A program made the translations under genes and the position numbers. 64,000 bases of DNA, taken from Absidia repens (taxonomy: Eukaryota; Mucoromycota; Mucoromycetes; Mucorales; Cunninghamellaceae). Below the pieces are notes generated by a model that did not search any database, was not told where the DNA came from, and worked only from the letters and a program-made list of their open reading frames with translations. This document shows, piece after piece, positions 1 through 11,579 of this stretch. How positions within the stretch are numbered: position 1 is the stretch's first letter; each line of letters begins with the position of its first letter. Where the stretch lies: NCBI GenBank assembly GCA_002105175.1, contig MCGE01000010.1, forward strand, positions 496,001-560,000, read 5' to 3'.

Positions 1-121
1 ATACTTATAATCTATGATGAATGAAGGATAATATAAAAAGGGGAAGGGAAGGAGGATCTAACTACCTAGCTAACTAATGATAATAAAACACAATATAATA
101 TACAAGCACCGTCTATCAATT

Positions 122-1157
122 CTATTCGTCCTTGGTATGAGGGGAGATCTCACGTAACGTGGTCAACATGGATTCACGAATTCGTACACTGAGTTTTTCA
201 ATAGAAGATGAATCACCTTCAATGTCGCTAGTTAAAACAGGAGGGAGTACTATATCATCATATAATGAAAAGCACAATATTACGTTAGGAAACTGTATTA
301 CACCAATAAACCCAATCTTTTATTTACCTTTGATATTCACATTTCCAGGAATAAACCGTTTTGCTTTGGTAGAGTAGACATCATTGTAATTGGCAATCAC
401 AACAGGGACAATGGGAACACGTGCTTGGACGGCCATATGGAAAGCTCCTTTTTTGAAAGGTAAAAGATCAACTTTGGATGAATGGCCACGGGTACCTTCA
501 GGGAATAACCACACGCTTAGCTAATCAACCAGTCATAAAACGAAATCAGTATCATCCATTTTTTATTACCCATAGAACTATTAGCTTACCTGCTTCTTGT
601 TGATGTTTTCAGCTGCTTGCTTGGCTTCCTTCAAAGCATTGGCACGATTCTTTCGGTCCAAAAAGATAGCATTACTCAGAGTCACTATATTATAAAAATA
701 GAAGTCAATAAATCATCATCATTGATATATCTAGTATATATTACTTACTAAACCACCCTAAGAAGGGATAGTACTTGATTTCTTTCTTGGCGACCACCGA
801 AGTGTTCTTTGGATAAACGGCGCCCATGACCATAACGTCCAAGCTGCTTTGGTGATTGCAGACGTAAACAGCGGGTGATTGTAATATGTTTTCTTGACCC
901 AATATAGTACAGCGCAAACCAGTGAAGAATCCGCCAAGATAATAATAACCTCTGGCCACAGTATAATTGATCAACCCGGCCTTACCAAAGATGGGTAAGA
1001 TGAGAGAAGCAATCACACCGTAAGTCGCCAAGACCAAAAGCAAGACAATGGACATAAAACATCGGAATCGATATCCCCCGTATTGTCGATACCATACTAA
1101 AAAGGCGAGTGTACCTGTAATATAAACATGTGCAGGTAATTGTCGAAGAAAGTCCAT
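122..1157 (-). CDS. SLC1: 1-acyl-sn-glycerol-3-phosphate acyltransferase (LPAAT)
   Basis: It acylates lysophosphatidate to phosphatidate, in the ER or lipid-droplet membrane. I read four exons: about 749-1157, 590-684, 341-517 and 122-286, joined by GT-AG introns. Exon 1 starts at the ATG at 1157 (MDFLRQLPAHVYITG), carries two hydrophobic segments and the acyltransferase motif NHQSSLDVMVMG (NHxxxxD). Exon 3 holds the second catalytic/binding motif FPEGTR and then VPVVIANYNDV. The last exon ends in EISPHTKDE before TAG. Length is about 280 residues, normal for the PlsC/SLC1 family. The gene is divergent from the kinase to its right (549 bp between the starts). Family assignment is firm; acyl-CoA preference cannot be read. 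Confidence 0.93.
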
Positions 1158-1705
1158 TTATTTTTTTATTTTGGAGGAAAAAGAAAAAAGTAAGGCAGAA
1201 AAAGAAAAAAAGAAAAAAACTTTGTCGGAACATAAAATATAAAAACTGTTTTATACTGTAACCGACAATTGGCGGTGACTGTGTGTGTGCAACACCATAC
1301 TTTGGGGAAGGATGTAAAACAGACAGGCAATCAATTTATATGATTAATGGAAATATGATAAAAATATATCACTATCAGTATCATCTTTACTATTATTTCT
1401 ATTACACACTCGAAAAAAATAAAAGATCCGATGTGAGCTTGTTTATGTTATTACAAACTCCCTCTGAAATAGAATCACACGTGATTTCTAGTTACCCTCA
1501 ACACACCAGGTCATTCAACTTCGCTTTTCTTCCAACCTTGATTATTGGCCATACCATGGAAAAGTGTGGGTGATACAAACCTGAAGCGTTATTATTCTAC
1601 CCAGTGTTTCAACTTTTTTAATAAAAGCTTTTTCTTTGTTCCTTTTTTTTTTTCTTTTCTTCGCCAGAAACATAATTATTTTTTTAAAAAAAATTAAAGG
1701 GAACA
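1158..1705. promoter_or_regulatory. Divergent intergenic promoter region
   Basis: This 548 bp spacer separates the starts of the acyltransferase (-) and the kinase (+), so it should carry both promoters. It is T- and A-tract rich, with T-rich runs near 1640-1690 just before the kinase ATG and A/T-rich DNA near 1160-1230 before the acyltransferase ATG. Open frames in it are short and lack conserved protein features. I recognise no specific factor site. Confidence 0.4.
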
Positions 1706-3106
1706 ATGATGAGATGGTTTTGTTGTTTTAATCAAGTACAGCCTGATGGTAAAGTATATATGCTTTAAACAAAAGCGGATGTTAAAAATTTAATGGACTG
1801 TTTGTAGACTGTTTTGCATTAACATTTTCTCATTTTATTTTTTACCTGGAAGAGCCACAAAATCTTGATCATTTCACTATTTTAAAAATTATAGGAGAAG
1901 GTGCGTTCAGTCAAGTACGATTAGTGCGCCACAAAAAAACAGGACAACACTACGCATTAAAAATTATCTCAAAAGAAAAATGTATTCGTCGGCGATACAG
2001 TCAATACATAGTGGGGGAAAGGCAACTAATGGAACAATTATCTTATCCATTGATATCCAATATGAAATACGCATTTCAAGATGAGGATCAACTGTACATG
2101 GCAATGGATTTTATGCCCAAGGGCGATTTGCGCCAGTGGCTGACCTACCATCATCCATCGCCGCCTCCATTCACTGAATTACAACTCCGCTCCCTCATCG
2201 CTCAAGTGATTTTATCCATCCATTATCTTCATCAACGAAACGTTTGTCATCGAGATATAAAGCCGGAAAACTTAATGTTCGATGCAAATGGTCATGTTCA
2301 CTTGGGTGACTTTAGTGTGGCTACTATATTTGAAACAAATCATCCGTTGAAATGGTCCAAAGCAGGCTCTTTGGCTTATTTTTCACCTGAAATGATTTCT
2401 CAACAGGGTTACACCACGGCCATTGACTGGTGGAGCCTTGGTGTTGTGGCGTTTGAACTATTTTTTGCAAAGGTAACAATATTATTCTTGATAGTTTAAA
2501 CAATACATAACAGTTTTATATATATATAGCGTCCTTTCTTGGCTCCATCCAATGAATTATTAATGAAATCAATTTTATATCAACCACTAATATTTCCTAA
2601 GAATGCCTATGGAAGGATTTCTAATCAATGCCTTGACTTCATCAGCGGAGTAAGAATTAATAAATTGATGGATCATGCTATACTCATCAAACTCACTCCC
2701 TTTTTTTCGAAAATGCTAGCTATTACAAAAGTCACCCAATCAGCGTCTCAATGGTTATGATGGCTCGGTATTCAATCATCCGTGGTTTGAAGGATTAGAT
2801 TGGCCTCAATTAGAACAGAAAAAACAACCATCGCCAGTCAATCTAGCATTAACATCCCCATCTAATGTACCACCTCAATTACATATATCACCATCATCTA
2901 CGGAGCAATCCTCAGCTACCAGCAAGCGATACTCTAGACCTATTTCGATGGATGTCTCTTTTACCAACAAAACAGCACGTCCTGTGACTGAGGAGGCACA
3001 AATGCGTGAATGGTTGGAAGAGGCGTTTCTGCCTTTTGATTGCCATCAGTCTCCCACATTTGGTGTAACTAATCCATTCTATTCGTTCCGTTTCCTGTCA
3101 TCATAA
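1706..3106 (+). CDS. AGC-type Ser/Thr protein kinase, YANK/STK32-like
   Basis: Protein kinase of the STK32 (YANK) branch of the AGC group. Exons: about 1706-1749 (MMRWFCCFNQVQP...), 1853-2472, 2530-2650 and 2720-3106. Visible kinase motifs, in order: glycine loop GEGAFSQV, lysine in ALKII, catalytic HRDIKPEN, metal motif DFS, activation-segment end SLAYFSPE, then DWWSLGVVAFEL and the helix region LLQKSPNQRL. A Ser-rich tail of about 80 residues ends in FYSFRFLSS. The canonical DFG is DFS here; YANK kinases carry DFN, which supports the subfamily. The very short N-terminus with two adjacent Cys resembles the short, lipid-modifiable N-termini of YANK proteins (inference). It converges on SET1. 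Substrate unknown. Confidence 0.88.
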
Positions 3107-3400
3107 ACAATATACCTAAATTAATTATCTATTTATCATACAAATAAATCAATCGTCTAATCCTCTAAATATTGTCTCTAAAGGCCAACTGAAGACACAC
3201 TTCGTTAATCCATAAACCCATATATAGTCAACCCGATCATCTAGCTGTGAAGTATTGATGAAGAACTGTTTTATTTAAAAAAAAAAAAAGGGTAATTACC
3301 AAACTAATAAGTAATCTAAAAAAGAGGCAAAAATACTAAATCTAAACAGAGCCAAAGCGGTTGAAGCCAAAAATAATTGATCGTGTCATGTCGTCCATAT

Positions 3401-6400
3401 TCAGTTGAGAGAACCTTTACAGGATTTGCTTCCACAAAGACAGGGTATCTTGTCTGCCTCCAGAGGAAATTTGTAATCATAGGTAATTTCTTCTCCCGGT
3501 TCAATGTCGCGATTGGCATAAATGACGATCTTCTTTTGCTTGTCCACTGTGATAATTTTCGCACTGCAGTTAGGCTAACAAAAAAAAAAAAAAAAAAAAG
3601 ATCAGTACTCTCTTCCGATTTTTTTTTATTACTTACACTACAACAATGATTGATAAACCTTGCAATGCTGCCTTTTTTTGTAGCGTCAATAACGATGTCG
3701 TCATCCACCCGGAATAAATAGCTGCTTCCAATTCCACAACGCTCGTATGCTTTTTCCCGTTCTTCAGCCACTTGTTGTCGTATCACTTCCCCCACGTATT
3801 CAATCACCATGTCATTCATGTCGATGTGTTCTTCAGCATAAAGGCCCCAATCGTGGATAGGTGATTTGGCAAATCTAAGTTGTTTCTTCCGGCCCTTCAA
3901 TTGATTGAATTTTAAGATGTCAGAGTCCGCCATTACTTTCTTTTGCATCACCATACCAACGACAAACCGCCTGTTGTTCACCCTATTTGTTCTAGAAGAC
4001 AGTCGTCCAGTCATACAAGATGTATCCAATACCGCTGTATTCTTTGGAAGATAGGTAGCTTTTTCTGCATCCGATATCACATAATATCCACGAGATCTTG
4101 CACTTCCGCCGCATGTCCTTTCAGCCACCTTGTTCGTTTCAGATGTATAGTCCAATCCGAGTTTCTCCAATATAACCAATCGTAAGAAATCAAAGTCTTC
4201 TCCATCTTTCGCTTGCCTAAATGGATCCCAATCAGGTGGAATATCTGAGGTATTTCGCCAAGCATTGCAGTTCATAATGATTTTGCCAGTTTCGTCAATT
4301 CCATCCACGTTGTCATCTGAAGAATCTGGTGCCAATAACATTCGTTCATAAGTTTCTTTGTCGAAAGTAGAAGCCTTCATTATCCCATGATCGCCACTAT
4401 TCTTCTGAACTCGGTGTTTTTTGCCAGTACCCATGTTGTCGTCCTCGGATGATTCCATGCTATCAGTCAGTTCCACTTGATCGTATTCCCCAGTGCTGTT
4501 TTTGATCTTGTTTGTTTTGTGTTGCTGTAGTGATGTACCCCTTTTTCTTCGTTTGCGCCCATTGCTGTTGCTAGTAGTACAAAGATCAGATCCTCCGCCC
4601 ATTACTTCCAACCATTCTGCTGCCAAAGAAGAACGGTGATGATTTTTTCCACTAGAGTACAGTTGACTTGAATTGCGTCGTCGTCGTTGTTTCTTCAATA
4701 ATCGTTGTATGCCATTATTTCCATTTTCCTCGTCGTCGCCATATTCGCCGTCACTGTTCCCATTATCCACAATAAAGCAACCACGATTCAAAGCATTCCA
4801 GTCGTTGTCGCGCTTTGATTTCTGTTCCCCCTTTTTTACAATAAGTGAATGGCCATCATTTTCCGCAGTATCCTCTTGGTGGAGTTGCCGAAGGAATGCA
4901 TCATGTACTCCTTGGTCAAATTCGTCTTCTTCGTCGCTAAGATAATCCCGAAGTCGTCTTGGTTTCTTTCGGTCCATGGTAACTGTGACGGTTCCTTTTC
5001 GTCTAGTTGCTGCATTATCCATTTCTTGATCGCTTGAAGCAGATGCACCAGATTGATATTCACCTTCCTCTGAGCTGGAGAAAAAAGTGGTGTTTGATTG
5101 TGCCAATTTTGCTGAGTGTGGTAGAGTTGTTGTTGCTTTTGACTGTTTCCTTGATGCTGACAACATAAGACCTCGACTTTCCTTCCCTTGATTTGCATAA
5201 CTCCGATGAGCGTATCGGTTGTAGTTGTTGTAGCTGTAATCATCGTAAAGGGTGCTAGTATCACCATTCCCATTCCCATAATTTGGTGAGTGTGTCTGTC
5301 TAGGATGATGCTGATAGTTATTGCTGAATGATTTGATTGTTGGTGAGTCATTTGATCGTTTCTTGAACTTTGGAAGTTTGTTGAAAGATGGTAATGGGTC
5401 TTCATTCGTATTTTCTTCGGATTTAGGTAGAGAAAAAAAACTGTCGTTTTCTTGCTTGATGGTGTGAATGTGTGCTGAGGGTGAATATAGGCTTTTGGTA
5501 GTGGAGTCGGTATTAGTGTGCGTCAGAGAGCTTCCTATACTGATACTCCCTTGCCGAGTGCTAATCATTTTGCTGTAACTATATTCCATGTATGATAAAG
5601 TTGATGGCGATTCTGACAGCGATGGATTTTTCGAGTAGATTCCAGAAACATCTTCGTATAAGTCGGCTCTGTTGGTTGTTGTTTTTGATCCAGAGTTCAT
5701 GCGCTTAGTCGATTGCTCCAAAGCCTTCTTGTATAATGCGGGATTCAAAAAATCATATATACAGGGTCCAACAACACGATTTTTCAAATCTTTCAAAAAC
5801 ATATCCGCCAGCTGGTCCAATAATAGTTGTTTCGCATGGTCCCGGACATTTCCGTAGGCATCTTGTAGTGATTTGGTGGCCGAATTCATTTCAGTAGTAG
5901 TTGGTGACTTGCAAGAGGCAGTAATGGAATATTCATTTGACTTCGTAAAGGGGGCGCCGTTCACCAGTTGATGTCTTGCCTTGTCGTGTTTTGTCAAAAT
6001 AGGTTCGCAATTTGTTGATAATTTGTTCGAAGTTGTTGTACTAGAAGATGCTGCAACGCTATTGGCTTTGGGTGAGGAGATAGGCAAAGATATTGAAGTT
6101 GCCGATGATGGTGTAAGCGATTCTTCTAATCCCATTTGTTGAGCTGATCCTTGGTGCGCAGTGGACAGTTCAGTCGTTGTTGATGGGTCTTGAAGGGTTA
6201 TATTGAGGGAGTACCCAAGAATAGATTGGCCTTCCATTTCAATCAATATCCGCTTTGCGGTATTTAAGGAATCAAAGACGATGTACCAATCTTCGCTATC
6301 GTGATAAACCTATACATAAAATATAGTAAGCAAAAGAAAATATTAACCCCCTTTTTTTACATGTTACAACTTACATCTAGCAAACCACGGTGATAAAATG

Positions 6401-7990
6401 CTTTTCTTAATTCTTCCAAAACGCCACGCACAAAGGGTAACTCTTTTCTTGAGATAACCAGAGAGGGTAGGTTGTCAATAGTCAGATGAGAATCCTATTA
6501 CAAAATAAATAAAAATGAAGTTTGTAAATAAGAGCAGGTCAATCTAAAACAGATGAATATTACCTGGTCAGGATGTTTACTTTCACGAGATGCCCGTATA
6601 TCAGAGTGTTTTCTGCGCCAATCCCAATCATAGTGTAATCGCGATGCTGATGAAGAGCCCTTTTTGCAATAGCTTGATGAGTCTCGTCCAATACTTCGAC
6701 TTCGGCTACGCCTACGATTGCTGTGTTTTGAGTTTAATTCTGATCCAGGATATTGAGGGTGAAGTAATTGATTCCATCTAGAATTCAAAAACGGAGACGT
6801 TGGTTCGAAACTATCCTTGCTCCGGTTTTTCGAGTTATAAGATGAAGAGGATGTTGTTGGCGCAGGCGGCGATGTTGATGTTGAAGGCATGGGCATTGCT
6901 GGATGTGAAGTGGTAGTGTACGATGGCGTCGAGTAAGAAGTCCCATTATTTGCACAGTCATCGTAACGATCATCATAGTAGTCGTGATCTTCTGGATAGT
7001 CCCTTGAGCGTTGGTATCGATAATTGATGCCGTTCTTTAGCCACCTGGAGAAATCCCTGTCCCTGCCTCTATCGTTAATTTCTCCTTCTTCATGATGCGT
7101 TATCGATAATGGTGTACGTGTAGATGCCATATTGTTGTAAAACGATATTGATTTCGCCGCTGATTCAGTGGTGGCGGAGATATCCTCGTTGCTAGAATAA
7201 GCATTTGCAACGGCTGCCTTCAATTTGTCCCCTAGAGAAATATATATTAGTCAATGCAAAAGCTAACAAAATGTGATGCAAAAGACTAACCTGTTGGATC
7301 GTGTTCGATTTTGATGTTGTTTGCTGATCCCATTCTTCGACGATTTCCAGGGTTGACCGCCTTCGTCGCAGCAACTTGACCGTTTCCACCAAAACCAACC
7401 GACGCAATGCCAAGGGAACCGCCGGTAGCGGGATGCTTTTCAATTTCAACGCGTTCCACTTGGCCATAAACAGATAAGTATGTTGTAATTTGAGCTTCAG
7501 TTGTCATAGGTGATAAATTCGTCAAAAGCACTGTGGTGAGAGGTTTCTGCCCTAGAGAGTGTTCATCAAACTGCGCGATATTAAAAACGGGTGAATAATC
7601 CATTAACAGGTAAAGAAGCTCTTTACGATCAGTGGTGTCTTATTGAATATCCTACCTCAAAATGAACCAAAGCCAATCTGTTTCGGTAGGACCTCATACC
7701 TTTTGAAGAGCATTTCCCGTAGTTCGAATATTCTAAACGAGGATCTTGTGGTGAAGTCACCAAGTTCTATAAATCAAGAAAAGGTAAGTAAACGTCTTTA
7801 TGAATGTTGAGCAAGAGCACCGAAAAGCCCATGTTGTTGTTTTCACTTTACCGTACTCCCATCATGCTGAAGTTGCCCTTGAAAGTCTTGTTCTGTTTGT
7901 CCACCATATGTTATAGTATTGCTTTTTGATGTAGATATTGAGACTGCTGAGTCATATGTGTTTGCTGGCCGTTTTGGTTCAAGGGAAGGC
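3401..7990 (-). CDS. SET1: Histone H3K4 methyltransferase Set1 (COMPASS catalytic subunit)
   Basis: It methylates histone H3 Lys4 within COMPASS in the nucleus. From the N-terminus: a short exon near 7851-7990, a Set1 N-terminal exon with [10 protein letters not shown] (about 7656-7769), an RRM (about 7290-7572; [10 protein letters not shown]), a Ser/Arg-rich linker (6567-7230), a second RRM-like Set1-associated domain (about 6200-6490; [16 protein letters not shown]), a long disordered acidic/basic region, the n-SET region ([18 protein letters not shown]), then the SET domain. SET motifs are [29 protein letters not shown] and [11 protein letters not shown], then [10 protein letters not shown]. 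The post-[13 protein letters not shown] precedes TGA at 3401. The SET domain is split by an intron (about 3576-3640). NHSC is NHCC here. The 5' end is unsure: a mini-exon starting at ATG 8183 would join in phase. Confidence 0.93.
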
Positions 7991-8035
7991 CTATGTTATA
8001 AACAAGCAGAGAGTTTGGTTAGTTTATAATTTTTC

Positions 8036-8145
8036 TTCTGATGTAGACCTTTCACATTTCACACACACACATACACACACACATACACACACACATACAC
8101 ACACACACACAAAGAAATATATACTATACATACTATATATAAACA
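8036..8145. repeat. CA/ATAC microsatellite
   Basis: A run of CA dinucleotides interrupted by single T (about 8056-8111), followed by an ACTATA-rich stretch. It lies upstream of the first recognised SET1 exon, in its likely 5' leader or first intron. Simple-sequence DNA with no coding signal. Confidence 0.85.
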
Positions 8146-8199
8146 TACAAAATTCACCACAGGTAGCAGCATCCAACATACATTATGAGTGAAAACTGA

Positions 8200-9220
8200 A
8201 CGTTAATAACTCTTAAACAAATCCACATATTCAACCCGAACACCGCTTCACTTGTTTCCACCCCAACTATTGATTTTTATGCCATAATTTTTCAACCTTA
8301 CCATTGTGAATCCATGAAGGTGGTAAAAAAAAAGGGGGGGAGGTAAAGAAATTAATTTCTAACAAAAAAAAAAGTAACCACAGTTACGCTCTTCGGAACT
8401 ATTTTAAATGCCGATGAGTCATGACTTGCATGCATCGTTTTGCATTGATTGCACAGGAAATCACCGTGCCAAAAAGAAAAAATGGCAATCTCTAGTTTGA
8501 ATCTTTGCAAATATTGAAGGAACTATATTTAAGGCCTGCCACCAACATTAAGAACTTGATACAGTAATAAGTTATCCGTAATTGATTGTCATTTGAAATA
8601 GAGGGAATCACAGTAGTTGCATGCTCCAAGAGTTTGTATATCCGTGGGTCAAGGATTATTGATGATTTTGTGGCTCGCGATAATAAACTTTCTGCATTTA
8701 TTTATGCTAGTAAATTTGAGATTTGTTTCTTAAAATTCAGATGCTATCAGTGCAACAGGCGGCGGTCCATTCTCCATACGCAATATTGGTACCAATGTCT
8801 GGGAGATTGTAATAAAAATAACATTATATATATATATATATATGTAGTAAGAGAAAAATTGACAAAGAAGAAAAGTGCTATTTTAATAAAGGTGAATTTG
8901 TATAAAAAGGGATATCCAGTTGATTTCTTGTATTTAAAAGTATTTCTTATGATTAAGACACCCTTTGCAACTGCATTCGCACTACATATCAGTATTTGCG
9001 AGGTTGACAAGCAAAAAATTCAAAAAAAAGAAATTTACATTTGCGGTGAAAATAAAGTTAACGCTCCAGCATGGCTCACGAAGAAGTGAAAAGAATGTGG
9101 GTTTCGCAGAAAATGCTAAGGATTTCGTTTTTTACCTCAGAATAAACGCTCTCCCACTTCGCTGGAGTTTTAATAAATCTTCAGTTTTTGTAAAGTGTCG
9201 CCCCTCCTCCTCCTCCCCCC
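8200..9220. other. Gene-free intergenic DNA, SET1 upstream region
   Basis: AT-rich sequence with short T/A tracts and a small TA repeat near 8826-8841. A 167-codon frame at 8586-9089 has no recognisable domain and low-complexity AT-driven composition, so I do not call it a gene. A 40 bp segment around 9100-9130 (AGAAAATGCTAAGGAT) is shared with 51765-51782. Confidence 0.5.
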
Positions 9221-9221
9221 C

Positions 9222-9295
9222 CCCCGCCATTTGCACTATGGTAGACAGCCCCCTTGAGACCCAGCCGCCGCTGCTCTTCGCTCCATCTGAAAAAG
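9222..9295 (-). repeat. Degenerate copy of the GC-richer repeat unit
   Basis: Read on the minus strand it matches the unit seen at 24.9, 28.5 and 29.3 kb: CGGCGGCTGGGTCTCAAGG, then CTACCATAGTGCAAATGGC. It sits just outside the left arm of the inverted-repeat element, in mirror orientation to the units that lie outside the right arms further on. Confidence 0.65.
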
Positions 9296-9445
9296 AAACA
9301 AAGAGCGATTTCCTTTTTGTATACACCAAAAAAAAAACGGCAAATCCAACGTACAAAAAAAACCTTTTAAATCCCGCTCACCTTTATTTTTTTCACTCTC
9401 TTTCTTTTTCTTCCCTTAATTGTTCTCAATTGTGGCTCCTATAGG

Positions 9446-9640
9446 GTTATGGTGAACTTAGATTAGTGTCAGGACTAGTTTAGAAGGGTTTTCAGTTCAA
9501 GGATTACAAGATGCATGGGGAAACCCTTTCATTTGGATTCAGAATTTGGTTGGGACCACCATTAGTTGACTTTTGTCGTCTTCATTTAGCGTACCTTAAT
9601 GTTAGTTTACCATAAAATGTATCTATATCTGAATAAAATA
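9446..9640 (+). repeat. TIR core, left arm of element 1
   Basis: Conserved core of the dispersed repeat in plus orientation. It starts after GGTTATGG and includes GTGTCAGGACTAGTTTAGAA, GATTACAAGATGCATGGGG and a terminal GAATAAAATATATCTC. It matches the minus-strand copy at 10860-11046 over more than 100 bp with few differences. Confidence 0.8.
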
Positions 9641-10859
9641 TATCTCGTTTTACATCCTTTAATGAAATATGTCCCATTAGTCTCTTTTATGATTGTACAA
9701 TAGATTCCTTTTCACCAACACCCCCCCAACACCCTTTAAACTAATATTCTCAGTTGCTATACTTCAATAAAAAAGCATTCCTTAAGCCATTCCCATACTT
9801 TGTATAGTATATGGTTCTTTTTTTTCAATCGTCCTGTTAGACTAGTGCCTCCAGATCTCCCCTTAAGCTTCCTCCATGTTTCTCCGTTAGATCCCTTATT
9901 TGCTGTAGACCTGTGCAGCTTATACCATGTTTCAATAAAATTTTCTGTTTCCGCATAGTCGCGTAGGGTCATTTACAGTAAATCTACCATTTTAGGAAAA
10001 GTACCATGCCAAAATTTCCGACTTTGAATGTTATACCCATTGCTTTGCAAAATATAGGAACTATTTAACCTTCAAGAAACGCTCTTAGCGGTCCTGAAAG
10101 TGATTGTTAACGCTTTTGTATTAGTATTTCTACATATGATGTTGACTATTTTTGTCGATCATGATGCCATCAACTGATAGAACTTAGACAAAAAAGCAAT
10201 GGCATACAATGGCAAAATCAATCAAATGGTGAAGATAAATGGTTGTTATGGTGCGGCTCACTTATAATGTCAAATTTTAGACATGATCCTAGAAAGCTGA
10301 TGGTTTTTTAAAAAATGGCCATCTCAAAAAAAAGAACAATGTATAAATATGATAATTCAGACCCGTAATAAAAAACGTGTACATCAGTTTGTTCGTTTTT
10401 TTAGGAAAAGAAAACGTTATCAGCCTTCAAAAAAAGAAGACTTTGGCTGGCTGGCCTAGGATTTGAAACGTATCTGATGTACTAAAAAGGAAAATGATAT
10501 GTGCATTTATTTTGTAAAACAGCGCGAAAACTATAAAATATTATACCGAAAACAAGGTAAAAAATTTTACACTTGGAGACCAGGCGATGGTTTTTGCTCG
10601 TTCCCGCTCCGATATCAAGCGTAGTTAGTAAACGTAGATGTAGATTGTAAGACTTGCAAACGAAGATTAGTTTATGTATTTTTATTTTTATTTATTATTT
10701 GTACAGTACAATAAAAAGTACCGCCCCTTCTTTTTTTTTTTGTTGCTGTACGCACAGACACACACACACCGTTTTTTTTTTTCTGCTTATAATAAGCCCA
10801 TGTTTATACATTTGGTAACACAATCAAACAATGAGAAAGAATAATGATAGAAAAAGCCA

Positions 10860-11046
10860 AGACAAAGTTTATTCAGTAGTAATTATAACAATAACAGCCA
10901 ATACTAAACTAAGATGAAGGCTAATCTAATAGTGGTCCCAAATTCTGAATCCAAAATGAAAGGGGTTCACCATGCATCTCGTAAGACCTGAGCTGAAAAC
11001 CCTTCTAAACTAGTCCTGACACTAATCCTAGTTCAACATCACCTCA
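10860..11046 (-). repeat. TIR core, right arm of element 1
   Basis: Minus-strand copy of the core: on that strand it runs GGATTAGTGTCAGGACTAG, CAGCTCAGG, GATGCATGG, TTTCATTTTGGATTCAG and ends GAATAAACTTTGTC. The following 11075-11145 is an A/G-rich tract, the mirror image of the pyrimidine tract flanking the left arm. Confidence 0.8.
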
Positions 11047-11579
11047 TTAAGATCAATCAAATGGCGGTGACTTAGGAAAAAAAAAAAAAAAAAAAGAAAC
11101 GAAAAGAAAGGAAGGAGGAAAAAAAAAAAAAAAAAAAAAAAGACTTTAAAAGGCTTATTCAAACGGCGATCGAAACCACAAAATTGAAATGAAAGTTGAA
11201 AATTTGACATTGTAAGTGAGCCGCACCATATTCAGAAAAAGTGGATACAGTAATTATTTCTATAGCTACGAAATGTAATAAATTGCTTTCTAAAAGATTT
11301 TGAGTAATCTTATTCACGCAGTTCCCTTTTGGGTGACGCGCGTGAAGTGATGTAGATAATGCCCCAAGGATCCGTGCACTCGGAATGCGACAGTATAGTT
11401 AGTATAATAATAATAAAAAACGTTTGCTTTTATTCATATTGTACAAAGTGTGATAAAATAAAAAGCGTGTGTTTGTGTTGATGGGTGGTATCTGACTAGA
11501 AATACAAGAATGATATAAAATATTAACTAAGGGAGAGGGAGGGGGGTTGAGATATTCTAATAGGCACTAAAAACATTAA

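Larger units (their letters stand above)
9355..11165. mobile_element. Long-TIR element 1 (non-autonomous)
   Basis: The left arm (from about 9355) reads CCTTTTAAATCCCGC, a polypyrimidine tract, then a conserved core (about 9446-9560) with TTAGATTAGTGTCAGGACTA and GCATGGGGAAACCCTTTC, then an AATAAAATATATCTC block. The right arm (about 10860-11160) is the same series on the minus strand: core at 10925-11035, poly(A)/purine tract at 11075-11145, and CCTTTTAAAG near its outer end. About 1.2 kb between the arms has no credible ORF. This layout fits a non-autonomous DNA transposon or foldback element (inference); target duplications were not resolved. Confidence 0.7.

Noticed and set aside
4836..5405. 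189-codon minus-strand frame and other frames inside SET1
   Set aside because: Out-of-frame shadow of the large SET1 exon, which has the clear domain content.
8586..9089. 167-codon frame on the plus strand
   Set aside because: AT-driven composition, crosses a TA repeat, no domain or splice conservation, and lies in DNA that also carries repeat fragments.
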